A stretch of 32,386 nucleotides of DNA, taken from Paracoccaceae bacterium. Lineage in GTDB: Bacteria > Pseudomonadota > Alphaproteobacteria > Rhodobacterales > Rhodobacteraceae. The position numbers and the translations under genes were made by a program. The stretch spans positions 1 through 32,386 of the forward strand of contig JADLCV010000177.1 of NCBI GenBank assembly GCA_020846995.1, in the 5' to 3' direction. Shown here piece after piece: positions 7,467 through 15,283 of this stretch. The notes beneath the pieces are model-generated. The model made no database searches. It saw only the letters and a program-made list of their open reading frames with translations, and was not told the DNA's origin. Position 1 is the first letter of the stretch, and each line of letters begins with the position of its first letter.

Positions 7467-7487
7467 GCCGGCCGCCTCCGGGCCGGC
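7467..7487 (-). promoter_or_regulatory. Hairpin in the amtB leader
   Basis: GCCGGCC (7467-7473) and GGCCGGC (7481-7487) are perfectly complementary around a 7-base loop, about 25-45 bases before the amtB start in the 263-bp divergent gap with the penicillin-binding protein gene. It could influence leader RNA structure. In DNA this rich in GC, short stems are common, so function is uncertain. Confidence 0.3.
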
Positions 7488-7704
7488 ACCGAGGAAGGAG
7501 GGGGCGGCGCCGGGTCGGGGCGCAAGCCGCGGGCCCCGGGGGCGGTGGCACGGAACCGCAAACGCCGGCGCCGGCCGCAGGGCGCGGGGGGCGCTGCCCG
7601 GATTCCGGGCAGCCCGGGGACGCGAATCGGTGCGCCTCCGGTCTCCACAAGCGTCGCGATCCGCGCTATGGTGGGGAAAACACGCAGCACGCGGGCAGTG
7701 AGGC

Positions 7705-9840
7705 ATGGCGATGACAGGCAAGCGGCGGCCCCTCGTGGCCGATCGCCGCTACGGGCCGGCGGCAGCGGCGGGCGGCCGGGCGGCGGCACCGGCGGGCAAA
7801 CCCGCGGCGGCGAAGTCGGGCCGGCGGCGGACGCGGCGGGGCAACGTGGCGATGCGGGCGATCGGCGGCCTTCTGCACCTTGTCCTGCGCATCCTGTGGG
7901 CCACGGGGTGGCGGCTCGCGGCCGTCGTCCTGCTCATCGTCCTCGCCTCGGCGGCCTGGTTCTACCGCGGGCTGCCGCCGCTCGCCGAACTGCTCGACGG
8001 GCGGGCGCGCGGGTCGGTCACGCTTCTCGACCGCAGCGGCGCGGTCTTCGCCTGGCGCGGCGAGACCTTCGGCGGAACGATCACCGCCGCCACCGTCTCG
8101 CCCCATCTGAAGAACGCCGTCGTCGCCACCGAGGACCGCCGCTTCTACCACCATTTCGGCATCAGCCCGCGCGGCATCGCCTCGGCGGTCCGGATCAACC
8201 TCGCCGAGGGGCGGGGGCCGTTCTCGGGCAACGGCGGCTCGACCATCACCCAGCAGGTCGCGAAACTCCTCTGCCTCGGCCGGCCCTACGATGCCGCTTC
8301 GGGCCAGAGCGAGGCCGACTACGAGGCCGACTGCCGCGAGGGCTCGCTCTGGCGCAAGATCCGCGAGGTGCCCTTCGCCCTCGCACTCGAGGCCCGCTAC
8401 AGCAAGGACGAGATCCTGACGATCTACCTCAACCGCGCCTATCTCGGGGCCGGGGCGCGGGGCTTCGAGGCCGCGGCCGAGCGCTACTTCGGCATTTCGG
8501 CGGCCGCGGTCGACGCGGCCGAGGCGGCGATGCTCGCGGGCCTCCTCGTCGCGCCCTCGCATTTCGCCCCGACCCGCAGCCTCGCCCGGGCCCGGGACCG
8601 CGCCAACGTCATCGTCGGGCTGATGGAGGAGCAGGGCTACCTGACGGCGGCCGAGGCGGCGGCGGCGCGGGCGCACCCGGCCGAGCTTTCCGCGGCCGCC
8701 GCCCAGCGCGCCGGCGGCGCCTTCGCCGACTGGATGATGGAGACCGGGCCCGCCTTCCTGACCCGCGACACGACCGAGGACGTCGTCATCGCCACGACCT
8801 TCGATCCCCGCCTCCAGCGCGCCGCCGAGACCGCGCTCGCCGACGTCTTCGCCGCCCGCGTGCGCGAGGGTTCGGCGGCGCAGGCGGCGGTCGTGGTGAT
8901 GTCGGCCGACGGGGCGGTGCGGGCGATGGTCGGCGGCCGCCAGATGCCCTCGGCCGGGGCCTTCAACCGCGCCACCCAGGCCCTCCGCCAGACCGGCTCG
9001 GCCTTCAAGCCCTTCGTCTATGCCGCCGCCCTCGACCTCGGCTACTCGCCCCTCGACCTCATCGAGGACGCGCCCCTGACGATCGACGTCCCCGGCTCGG
9101 GGCCGTGGAGCCCGCGCAACTACACCGGCGAGTTCCGCGGCATGGTGACGCTCGCCGAGGCCCTGAGGCAGTCGCTCAACACCCCCGCGGTGCGGCTCTT
9201 CGAGGCCATCGGCCGCGATCTCGTGCGGGCCGTGGCCGAGCAGTTCGGCATCCACTCCGACCTTGCCGACGGTCCGGCCCTCGCCCTCGGCGCCTCCGAG
9301 GCTACGCTCCTCGAGATGACCGCGGCCTATGCCGGCATCCTCAACGGCGGCTCGGCCGTCCGGCCCTACGGCCTCGTCGAGTTGCGCCTGGCCGGCGACG
9401 GCCAGCCGCTCCTCGCCCAGGCCGGCGGCATCGGCGAGCGGGTGATCGCCGAACCCGCCGCCCGCGAGCTTGCCTGGATGCTCGCAGGCGTGATCGAGGG
9501 CGGCACCGGCACCCGCGCCCGCCTGCCCGGCCGGCCCGCGGCCGGCAAGACCGGCACCACCCAGGCCGCCCGCGACGCCTGGTTCATCGGCTTCACCGCC
9601 GACTACGTCGCCGGGGTGTGGATGGGCTACGACGACAACACGCCCCTGACCGGCGTCACCGGCGGCGGCCTGCCGGCCGAGATCTGGCGCGAGGTGATGG
9701 TCCGCGTCCACGAGGGCCTGCCCGTGCGCCCGCTGCCGGCCGATGCCCCGGCGGCGCCGGCGGCGGTCGCCCCGACGGCGGGCGATCTCGCCGACGAGGT
9801 GCTGCGCGACGTGATGTCGACGCTCCTCAGCCGCAACTGA
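7705..9840 (+). CDS. Class A penicillin-binding protein (PBP1A-type, bifunctional)
   Basis: A 711-residue peptidoglycan synthase. A basic, Ala/Gly-rich cytosolic leader (1-55) precedes a single membrane anchor (about 66-88). The glycosyltransferase-51 domain follows with the catalytic Glu143 in ATEDRRFYHHFG, then NGGSTITQQVAK and the YLNRAYLGAGARGFEAA block. The transpeptidase domain has all three active-site motifs: SAFK with nucleophile Ser432, SLN at 490-492, and KTGTT starting at Lys615. It polymerises lipid II and crosslinks the stem peptides in the periplasm. ATG codons at 7705 and 7711 are both possible starts; no strong ribosome site separates them. It is shorter than typical PBP1A (about 800 residues or more), lacking an obvious extra outer domain. 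It is divergent from amtB and convergent with livM. Confidence 0.95.
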   Translation: MAMTGKRRPLVADRRYGPAAAAGGRAAAPAGKPAAAKSGRRRTRRGNVAMRAIGGLLHLVLRILWATGWRLAAVVLLIVLASAAWFYRGLPPLAELLDGRARGSVTLLDRSGAVFAWRGETFGGTITAATVSPHLKNAVVATEDRRFYHHFGISPRGIASAVRINLAEGRGPFSGNGGSTITQQVAKLLCLGRPYDAASGQSEADYEADCREGSLWRKIREVPFALALEARYSKDEILTIYLNRAYLGAGARGFEAAAERYFGISAAAVDAAEAAMLAGLLVAPSHFAPTRSLARARDRANVIVGLMEEQGYLTAAEAAAARAHPAELSAAAAQRAGGAFADWMMETGPAFLTRDTTEDVVIATTFDPRLQRAAETALADVFAARVREGSAAQAAVVVMSADGAVRAMVGGRQMPSAGAFNRATQALRQTGSAFKPFVYAAALDLGYSPLDLIEDAPLTIDVPGSGPWSPRNYTGEFRGMVTLAEALRQSLNTPAVRLFEAIGRDLVRAVAEQFGIHSDLADGPALALGASEATLLEMTAAYAGILNGGSAVRPYGLVELRLAGDGQPLLAQAGGIGERVIAEPAARELAWMLAGVIEGGTGTRARLPGRPAAGKTGTTQAARDAWFIGFTADYVAGVWMGYDDNTPLTGVTGGGLPAEIWREVMVRVHEGLPVRPLPADAPAAPAAVAPTAGDLADEVLRDVMSTLLSRN

Positions 9841-9861
9841 CGGCCGGGCGTCATCGCGCGC

Positions 9862-9887
9862 GGGGGGCCGCGGCCGCGGCCTCCCCC
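9862..9887. terminator. Bidirectional terminator-like hairpin between convergent genes
   Basis: A self-complementary 16-base core (9866-9881, GGCCGCGG followed by its complement) is extended by GGGG on the left and CCCCC on the right with one T bulged. It lies 21 bases after the penicillin-binding protein stop and about 50 bases after the livM stop on the other strand. No U-tract is present, as is common in very GC-rich genomes. Confidence 0.5.
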
Positions 9888-9939
9888 ATGGGGCGCGGCG
9901 TTGCCGCCCGCGGCCCCCGGGGGGGGTGGCCCGCGCGCC

Positions 9940-11247
9940 TCAGCGCTCGGGGATCAGGCCGCGGGGGGCGAAGCGCAGCACCAGCAGGAGGATCAGCCCC
10001 ATGGTGATGAGGCGCATGTGCTGGGCCGAGCCGAGGAGATGGAGCTTGAGGGCCGAGCTTGCGGGCAGGGGCATGGTCACGACGCCGAGCAGCCAGGCCC
10101 CGATCGGCTCGACCATCACCCACAGCCACCAGATGAGGAAGCCGCCGAGCACCGCCCCCCAGTTGCTTCCCGACCCCCCGACGACCACCATCACCCAGAC
10201 GAGGAAGGTGAAGCGCAGGGGCTGGTAGGCGCCCGGAGTCAGCTGGCCGTCGAGCGTCGTCATCATCGCCCCGGCGATGCCGCAGACGGCGGCCCCGAGG
10301 ACGAAGATCTGGAGGTGGCGGCGGGTGACGTCCTTGCCCATCGCCTCGGCCGCCGTCTCGTTGTCGCGGATCGCCCGCATCATCCGCCCCCAGGGCGAGT
10401 TCAGCGCCTTCTCGGCCATCCACAGGAGGATGGCGAGGACGACGAGGAAGAGCGCCGCATAGGCGAGCTTGACGAGGATCGAGGCCGCCGTGACGGGATC
10501 GGTCCCCCAGAGATGGGCGCGGGCGACGAAGGCGGGGTCCGACAGGAGATCGACCTCGTAGGGCACCGGGCGGGGGATGCCGACGACGTTCTTGACCCCG
10601 CGCGTCAGCCAGTCCTCGTGCTTGAGGATGGCGACGATGATCTCGGCGATGCCGAGGGTGGCGATGGCGAGGTAGTCGGCGCGGAGCCCGAGGGCGACGC
10701 GAGCGATGAGCCAGGCGGCCCCGGCGGCGATGACCCCGCCGAGGGGCCAGGCGACGAGGACGGGCAGGCCGAGCCCGCCGAGGAAGCCCGTGCCGGCGGG
10801 GTTGACGCGCTCGATCGCCTCGGAGGCGGGGACGAAGACCGCCCGGGCGAGGACGTAGCCGAGGACGATGACGGCCGCCGTCGCGAGCCCGCGCGCCACC
10901 CCCGGACGCATCCGCCGGCGCAGGAGGATCGCCCCCGCGAGCGCCGCGACCGCGAGCGCGAGCCCGGCGAGGGTCCGCGGCCCGCCCGCCGCCCAGGCCT
11001 CGGCCACCGGCGGCACGGCGACGAGCACGACCGCGAGCCCGCCGAGGGCGAGGAAGCCCATGACGCCGATGTTGAAGAGCCCGGCGTAGCCCCACTGCAT
11101 GTTGAGGCCGAGGGCCACGATCGCCGACACGAGCCCCATGTTGACGATCGTCAGGGCGACGTTCCAGCTTTGGGCGAGCCCGGTGACGACGATGAGCGCC
11201 GCCACCAGCAGGAAGAGGACGGGCGTCCGCAGCCGCACCCGGCTCAC
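9940..11247 (-). CDS. livM: Branched-chain amino acid ABC transporter permease LivM
   Basis: A 435-residue integral membrane permease, the last gene of the liv operon. It starts at a GTG (VSRVRLRTPV) whose last bases overlap the livH stop as GTGA, indicating translational coupling. The N-terminal part shows MGLVSAIVALGLNMQWGYAG. The C-terminal half has the conserved LRADYLAIATLGIAEII, the NSPWGRMMRAIRDNETAAEAMG loop (the segment that contacts the ATPase) and MVVVGGSGSNWGAVLGGF. A roughly 100-residue hydrophobic and charged insert lies between the first helices and the LRADYLA block, as in other long Rhodobacterales LivM proteins. With LivH it forms the channel for leucine, isoleucine, valine or a related substrate. 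A longer upstream frame exists, but it runs inside livH and is rejected. Confidence 0.94.
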   Translation of the reverse strand: MSRVRLRTPVLFLLVAALIVVTGLAQSWNVALTIVNMGLVSAIVALGLNMQWGYAGLFNIGVMGFLALGGLAVVLVAVPPVAEAWAAGGPRTLAGLALAVAALAGAILLRRRMRPGVARGLATAAVIVLGYVLARAVFVPASEAIERVNPAGTGFLGGLGLPVLVAWPLGGVIAAGAAWLIARVALGLRADYLAIATLGIAEIIVAILKHEDWLTRGVKNVVGIPRPVPYEVDLLSDPAFVARAHLWGTDPVTAASILVKLAYAALFLVVLAILLWMAEKALNSPWGRMMRAIRDNETAAEAMGKDVTRRHLQIFVLGAAVCGIAGAMMTTLDGQLTPGAYQPLRFTFLVWVMVVVGGSGSNWGAVLGGFLIWWLWVMVEPIGAWLLGVVTMPLPASSALKLHLLGSAQHMRLITMGLILLLVLRFAPRGLIPER

Positions 11248-12257
11248 GACGCCGTCCCCCGGAAGAGGCCGGTCGGACGGAAGAGGAGGACGACGACGAG
11301 GATCATGAAGCTGACCGCGAACTTGTAGTCGGTGGAGAGGAGCTGCACGAGCCCCTCGGGCATCCACGCCTCGGGCATGACATGGCCGGCGGCGCGGCGG
11401 AAGGCGTAGGTGACCGCGACCTCCGAGAAGGCGACGAGAAAGCCCCCGGCGATGGCCCCGAGCGGGCTGCCGAGCCCGCCCACCACCGCGGCCGCGAAGA
11501 TCGGCAGGAGAAGCTGGAAGTAGGTCGTCGGCCAGAACGACTTGTCGAGCCCGTAGAGGACGCCGGCCGTGGTCGCGAGCGCCGCGGTGATGATCCAGGT
11601 CACGGCCACGACCCGCTCGGGGTCGATGCCCGAGAGGAGTGCCAGATCCTCGTTGTCGGAGAAGGCGCGCATCGACTTGCCGGTGCGGGTGCGGTTCAGG
11701 AACCAGAACAGCGCCGCGACGAAGGCCACCGCCGTGACCAGCGTCGTCACCTGCGCGGACCGGATTGCCAGCCCCTCGGCAAGCCCGGTCGCGGCCTTGA
11801 AGCCGCGGACGTCGACGATGAAGCGCGCCCCGTCGTCGAAGCGGATGTCCTCGGTGCCGATGACGAAGCGGACGAGCCCGTTCATGATGAACATGACCCC
11901 GATCGAGACGATGACGAGGATGATCGGGTTGGCCTTCTGGCGGCGGTAAAAGCGGTAGACGGCGCGATCGGTGAGAATCATCAGCACCGCCGTCGCGGCG
12001 ATGCCGACGGGCAGCGCGAGGAGTGCCGTCGGAAGGGGATAGATCGACACGCCCGCCGCCTGCAGGGCCCAGACCGTGAGGATCGTCACCGCCGCGCCGA
12101 AGGCCATGCTGTCGCCATGGGCGAAGTTCGAGAAGCGCAGGATGCCGAAGACGAGCGTCACCCCGAGCGCCCCGAGGGCCAGTTGGGCGCCGTAGGCCGT
12201 GGCCGGGATGACGACGTAGTTCGCGAGCACCACCAGCGCGTTGAGGGTCCCCTCCAT
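11244..12257 (-). CDS. livH: Branched-chain amino acid ABC transporter permease LivH
   Basis: A 337-residue permease with about eight hydrophobic segments. The N-terminus holds the family hallmark GALGVTLVFGILRFSNFAHGD, given here as two parts: GALGVTLVFGILRF and SNFAHGD. Further conserved stretches are NPIILVIVSIGVMFIMNGLVR, RTRTGKSMRAFSDNEDLALLSGI (the ATPase-contact loop) and VVGGLGSPLGAIAGGF. It is the membrane partner of LivM in high-affinity uptake of branched-chain amino acids or similar compounds. The ATG lies 3 bases after the livF stop, with GGGAGG inside the end of livF as ribosome site. Its own stop overlaps the livM start. All five liv genes read in the same direction. Confidence 0.95.
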   Translation of the reverse strand: MEGTLNALVVLANYVVIPATAYGAQLALGALGVTLVFGILRFSNFAHGDSMAFGAAVTILTVWALQAAGVSIYPLPTALLALPVGIAATAVLMILTDRAVYRFYRRQKANPIILVIVSIGVMFIMNGLVRFVIGTEDIRFDDGARFIVDVRGFKAATGLAEGLAIRSAQVTTLVTAVAFVAALFWFLNRTRTGKSMRAFSDNEDLALLSGIDPERVVAVTWIITAALATTAGVLYGLDKSFWPTTYFQLLLPIFAAAVVGGLGSPLGAIAGGFLVAFSEVAVTYAFRRAAGHVMPEAWMPEGLVQLLSTDYKFAVSFMILVVVLLFRPTGLFRGTAS

Positions 12258-12260
12258 GGC

Positions 12261-12998
12261 TCAGCCTCCCAGGAAGCTCCGCCGCACCTCGGGATTGGCG
12301 AGGAGGGCCGCGCCGGTGTCGGTGTAGGCGTTGTGCCCCTGCACGAGGACGAAACCCCGGTGGGCGATCTCGAGCGCCTGGCGGGCGTTCTGCTCGACCA
12401 TGAGGATCGTGAGCCCGGTGCGGGCGATCTCGATGACGCGGTCGAAAAGCTCGTCCATGACGATGGGCGAGACCCCGGCCGTCGGCTCGTCGAGCATGAG
12501 CACGCGCGGCCGCGTCATGAGCGCGCGCCCGACCGCCACCTGCTGGCGCTGGCCGCCCGAAAGCTCGCCCGCCGCCTGGCGGCGCTTGTCGCGCAAGACC
12601 GGGAACAGGGCAAAGACCTGCTCCATCGTTGCGCGGATGGCGTCGCGACGCAGGAAGGCCCCCATCTCGAGGTTCTCCTCGACGCTCAGGGCCGGGAAGA
12701 TGTTCGAGGTCTGGGGCACGAAGGCCATGCCGCGGGCGACCCGGTCCTGGGGGCTGAGGCGGGTGATGTCCTCGCCGCCGAGGCTCACGCGCCCCCCGCG
12801 CAGCCGCAGCATGCCGAAGATCGCCTTCATCGCCGTCGACTTGCCGGCCCCGTTGGGGCCGACGATGACGGCGATCTCGCCCGGCCGGGCCTCGATCGTG
12901 CAGGCGTGGAGGATGTCGGTGGCGCCGTAGCCGCCGGTCATCGCCTCGCCGAGGAGATGGGCCCCCGCCATCCCCGCCCCCGCTGGCGCGACGCTCAC
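12261..12998 (-). CDS. livF: Branched-chain amino acid ABC transporter ATPase LivF
   Basis: A 245-residue ABC ATPase with Walker A GPNGAGKST, the Q-loop FVPQTSNIFPALSVEENLEMG, signature LSGGQRQQVAVGRAL, Walker B VLMLDEPTAGVSP and a switch region ILMVEQNARQALEIAHRG. The absence of an extra insertion after Walker A and the 'VEENL.MG' and 'TAGLSP'-like blocks distinguish LivF from LivG. It starts at GTG 12998, which overlaps the livG stop as GTGA; an internal ATG ten codons later is a weaker alternative. The much longer open frame upstream is only a GC-driven extension through livG. It powers the LivHM channel from the cytosolic side. Confidence 0.94.
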   Translation of the reverse strand: MSVAPAGAGMAGAHLLGEAMTGGYGATDILHACTIEARPGEIAVIVGPNGAGKSTAMKAIFGMLRLRGGRVSLGGEDITRLSPQDRVARGMAFVPQTSNIFPALSVEENLEMGAFLRRDAIRATMEQVFALFPVLRDKRRQAAGELSGGQRQQVAVGRALMTRPRVLMLDEPTAGVSPIVMDELFDRVIEIARTGLTILMVEQNARQALEIAHRGFVLVQGHNAYTDTGAALLANPEVRRSFLGG

Positions 12999-13783
12999 GA
13001 GACGGCCCCGGCCCGCATGCGGTTCTTCAACCCGCGGCCGAGGTAGGCCTCGATCACGGCCTCGTTCTGCATGATCGCTGCCGCCGGACCCTCGGCCAGC
13101 ACCCGGCCCTCGGCCATGACGATCACCGGGTCGCAGAGGCGGGCGATGAAGTCCATGTCGTGCTCGATGACGCAGAAGGTGTAGCCGCGCTCGCGGTTGA
13201 GGCGGCGGATGGCGTCGGCGATGGTGTTCAGGAGGGTCCGGTTCACCCCCGCCCCGACCTCGTCGAGAAAGACGATGCGGGCCTCGACCATCATCGTCCG
13301 CCCGAGCTCGAGGAGCTTCTTCTGCCCGCCCGAGAGGTTCGAGGCGCGCTCGCCGGCGAGATGGGCGATGGTCAGGAACTCGAGGACGTCGTCGGCCCGG
13401 GCCGCGAGCGCCGCCTCCTCGCGGGCGATCCGGCGGCGCCCGAACCAGGTGTTCCAGAGCGTCTCGCCGGCCTGGGCGGCGGGCACCATCATCAGGTTCT
13501 CGCGCACCGTCAGCGACGTGAACTCGTGCGCGATCTGGAAGGTGCGGAGCACGCCCTTGTGGAAGAGCGCGTGCGGCGGCAGGCCGGTGATGTCCTCGCC
13601 CTCCATCAGCACCCGCCCCGAGGTCGGCTTCAGCCGCCCGGCGATGCAGTTGAAGAGCGTGGTCTTGCCGGCCCCGTTCGGCCCGATCAGCCCGGTGATC
13701 GAGCCCCCGGCGATGGCGAGCGAGGCGCCGTCGACGGCCCGGAAGCCGCCGAAGTGCTTGTGGAGGTCCTCCACCACGATCAT
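12995..13783 (-). CDS. livG: Branched-chain amino acid ABC transporter ATPase LivG
   Basis: A 262-residue ABC ATPase. Motifs in order: Walker A GPNGAGKTT, RTFQIAHEFTSLTVRENLMM (Q-loop and LivG-type helical region), the LivG-specific insertion around NTWFGRRRIAREE, signature LSGGQKKLLELGR, Walker B IVFLDEVGAGVN and switch CVIEHDMDFIARLCD. The C-terminal tail (EAVIEAYLG) is typical of LivG. The ATG at 13783 is chosen because AGGGAGA lies just upstream and the protein then begins MIVVEDLHKHFGGF, as the family does; 26 extra in-frame codons upstream are not family-like. Its stop overlaps the livF start. A strong hairpin separates it from the binding-protein gene upstream. Confidence 0.95.
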   Translation of the reverse strand: MIVVEDLHKHFGGFRAVDGASLAIAGGSITGLIGPNGAGKTTLFNCIAGRLKPTSGRVLMEGEDITGLPPHALFHKGVLRTFQIAHEFTSLTVRENLMMVPAAQAGETLWNTWFGRRRIAREEAALAARADDVLEFLTIAHLAGERASNLSGGQKKLLELGRTMMVEARIVFLDEVGAGVNRTLLNTIADAIRRLNRERGYTFCVIEHDMDFIARLCDPVIVMAEGRVLAEGPAAAIMQNEAVIEAYLGRGLKNRMRAGAVS

Positions 13784-13860
13784 GCGTCGTCTCCCTGTCG
13801 CGCCGGCCGTCATTTGCCGCGGCCGGTCGCCTGCAATGTCGGGCCGTCGCGCGCCGGCCA

Positions 13861-13894
13861 CCGCCGGGCCGGGCCGGAGCGCCCGGCCCGGCGG
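13861..13894 (-). terminator. Perfect 14-bp hairpin between the binding-protein gene and livG
   Basis: CCGCCGGGCCGGGC (13861-13874) is exactly complementary to 13881-13894 around a 6-base loop. On the minus strand it lies 36 bases after the binding-protein stop and about 80 bases before the livG start. In ABC operons such stems often stabilise the binding-protein mRNA and reduce read-through to membrane genes; that role here is inferred. There is no T-run. Confidence 0.55.
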
Positions 13895-13929
13895 CTGGCG
13901 GAGGGGGCTGCCCCCCCGCCCGGACCGCT

Positions 13930-15114
13930 TCAGCGGAAGCGGACGACCGACAGCTTGCCGTCGACGAACTCGATCTCGCGGTAGCTGCCCGCGGCCTCGC
14001 GCTCGTTGACGAGCTCGACGCCCGAGGCGCCGTCATAGTCGATGTCGCCGCCGCCCTTCAGGATCTCGAGCGCCTTGCCGAGCTCGCCCGGGAGGATGCG
14101 CTCGCCGGGGCCGTTCGCGACCTCGAGCACCTTGTCCTTGTAGACCTTGGGATCGATCGAACCCGCGGCCTGCATGGCCAGCACGATCAGCGCCGCCGCG
14201 TCGTAGGATTCGCCCGCAAACGGCGAGGTGCCGTTGAAGCCCGCGGCCGTGGCCATGCCGTGGAAGACGCCCGCGCCCTCGCCCGCCGAGGCCGGGTTCT
14301 GGCCGAACGAGCCGGTGATCTCGGGCCCGAAGCTCGTTTCGAGCTCGTCGCCGACCATGCCGTCGGGGAAGACGAAGGTGTCGAAGGCGCCCGAATCGAG
14401 CGAGGCGCGCAGGATGCCCGAGCCGCCCTGGCCGATGTAGCCCGCGATCACGAGCGCGTCGCCGCCGGCGGCGGCGAGCGCCCCGACCTCGGCCGAGTAG
14501 TCGGCCTTGCCGTCCTCGTGGGCGGCGTTGATCGTCACCGTCCCGCCGCGCTCGCCGTAGGCGGCGGCGAAGCTGTCGGCGAGCCCCTTGCCGTAGTCGT
14601 TGTTGGTGTAGGTGACGGCGACGGTCTTGATGCCGCGGTCGAGGATGTTCTCGGCCATGACGATGCCCTGGCGGGCATCCGAGGGCGAGGTGCGGAAGAA
14701 GTAGCCGTCGGTCTCGACGGTCGAGAGCGCGGGCGAGGTCGCCGAGGGCGAGATCATGACGACCCCGTTCGGCCGCGCGACGTTCTGGAACGCCGCCCCC
14801 GTCACCCCCGAGCAGTCGCCGCCGACGATGCCCGAGACGTGGTCGGCGGTGACGAGACGCTCGGCCGAGGCCGTGGCGAGGGGGGCATCGACGCAGCCCG
14901 TGTTGCCGTCCACGGTCACGAGACTGCCGAGGCTGAAGGCGCCCGAGTCGTTGATTTCCTTGATCGCGAGCCGCGCCCCCGGCGCCATGTTCGCGACGAG
15001 CGATTCGAGCGGCCCGGTGAAGCCCAGCAGGATACCGATCTTCACCTCCTGCGCCTGCGCCGAGACGGCGGCAAGGGCGAGCGCGGCGGTCGTCGCGAAA
15101 AGGGTCTTCCTCAT
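13930..15114 (-). CDS. Branched-chain amino acid ABC transporter substrate-binding protein
   Basis: A 394-residue periplasmic binding protein, first gene of the liv operon. A Sec signal peptide is clear: MRKTLFATTAALALAAVSA with cleavage predicted after AQA at residue 21. The mature protein begins QEVKIGILLGFTGPLESL and continues with the family blocks ARLAIKEINDSG, GIVGGDCSGVTGAAF, MISPSATSPALS, FFRTSPSDARQG and VTYTNNDYGKGLADSF, matching the Leu/Ile/Val-binding (periplasmic_binding_6) fold. Asn-Asp-Tyr-Gly and the Ser-Ala-Thr-Ser segment sit at the usual ligand pocket. The true ligand could be another amino acid or amide. GGGGAGAG precedes the ATG. It lies 169 bp downstream of pheT on the same strand but has its own leader region. 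Confidence 0.94.
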   Translation of the reverse strand: MRKTLFATTAALALAAVSAQAQEVKIGILLGFTGPLESLVANMAPGARLAIKEINDSGAFSLGSLVTVDGNTGCVDAPLATASAERLVTADHVSGIVGGDCSGVTGAAFQNVARPNGVVMISPSATSPALSTVETDGYFFRTSPSDARQGIVMAENILDRGIKTVAVTYTNNDYGKGLADSFAAAYGERGGTVTINAAHEDGKADYSAEVGALAAAGGDALVIAGYIGQGGSGILRASLDSGAFDTFVFPDGMVGDELETSFGPEITGSFGQNPASAGEGAGVFHGMATAAGFNGTSPFAGESYDAAALIVLAMQAAGSIDPKVYKDKVLEVANGPGERILPGELGKALEILKGGGDIDYDGASGVELVNEREAAGSYREIEFVDGKLSVVRFR

Positions 15115-15149
15115 CGTTTCTCTCCCCGTTGGAAGGTCTTCCTCAGCCT

Positions 15150-15178
15150 TTACTAGAGGGCCTCGGGCCGAAAGGAAA
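15150..15178 (-). promoter_or_regulatory. Candidate promoter for the liv operon
   Basis: On the minus strand TTTCCT (15173-15178) and TAGTAA (15150-15155) are 17 bases apart, about 35 bases before the binding-protein ATG. The match to sigma-70 consensus is partial. The stretch is AT-richer than its surroundings. Confidence 0.35.
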
Positions 15179-15197
15179 GCACCCCCGCAGGGGGGGC
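15171..15197 (-). terminator. Possible pheT terminator
   Basis: On the minus strand CCCCC and GGGGG flank a 3-base TGC loop (15182-15194), followed by TGCTTTCCTTT. It lies about 90 bases past the pheT stop and overlaps the candidate liv -35, so only one role may be real. Confidence 0.35.
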
Positions 15198-15283
15198 GCC
15201 CGCCGGCGGCCCCGGGGGTGACGGCGCGCCCGCCCGCCCGCGCCGGGCCGGGACCCGCGCCGGCGCCCGCCGCGGCCGGTCCC

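Noticed and set aside
7546-7560. Sigma-54-like TGGCAC...CGCA sequence near amtB
   Set aside because: GG and GC are 9 rather than 10 bases apart, the -12 box lacks TT, and it points toward the penicillin-binding protein gene rather than amtB.
5840-7714. Plus-strand open frame opposite amtB
   Set aside because: The opposite strand has the complete twin-His ammonium channel; the plus frame is a shadow.
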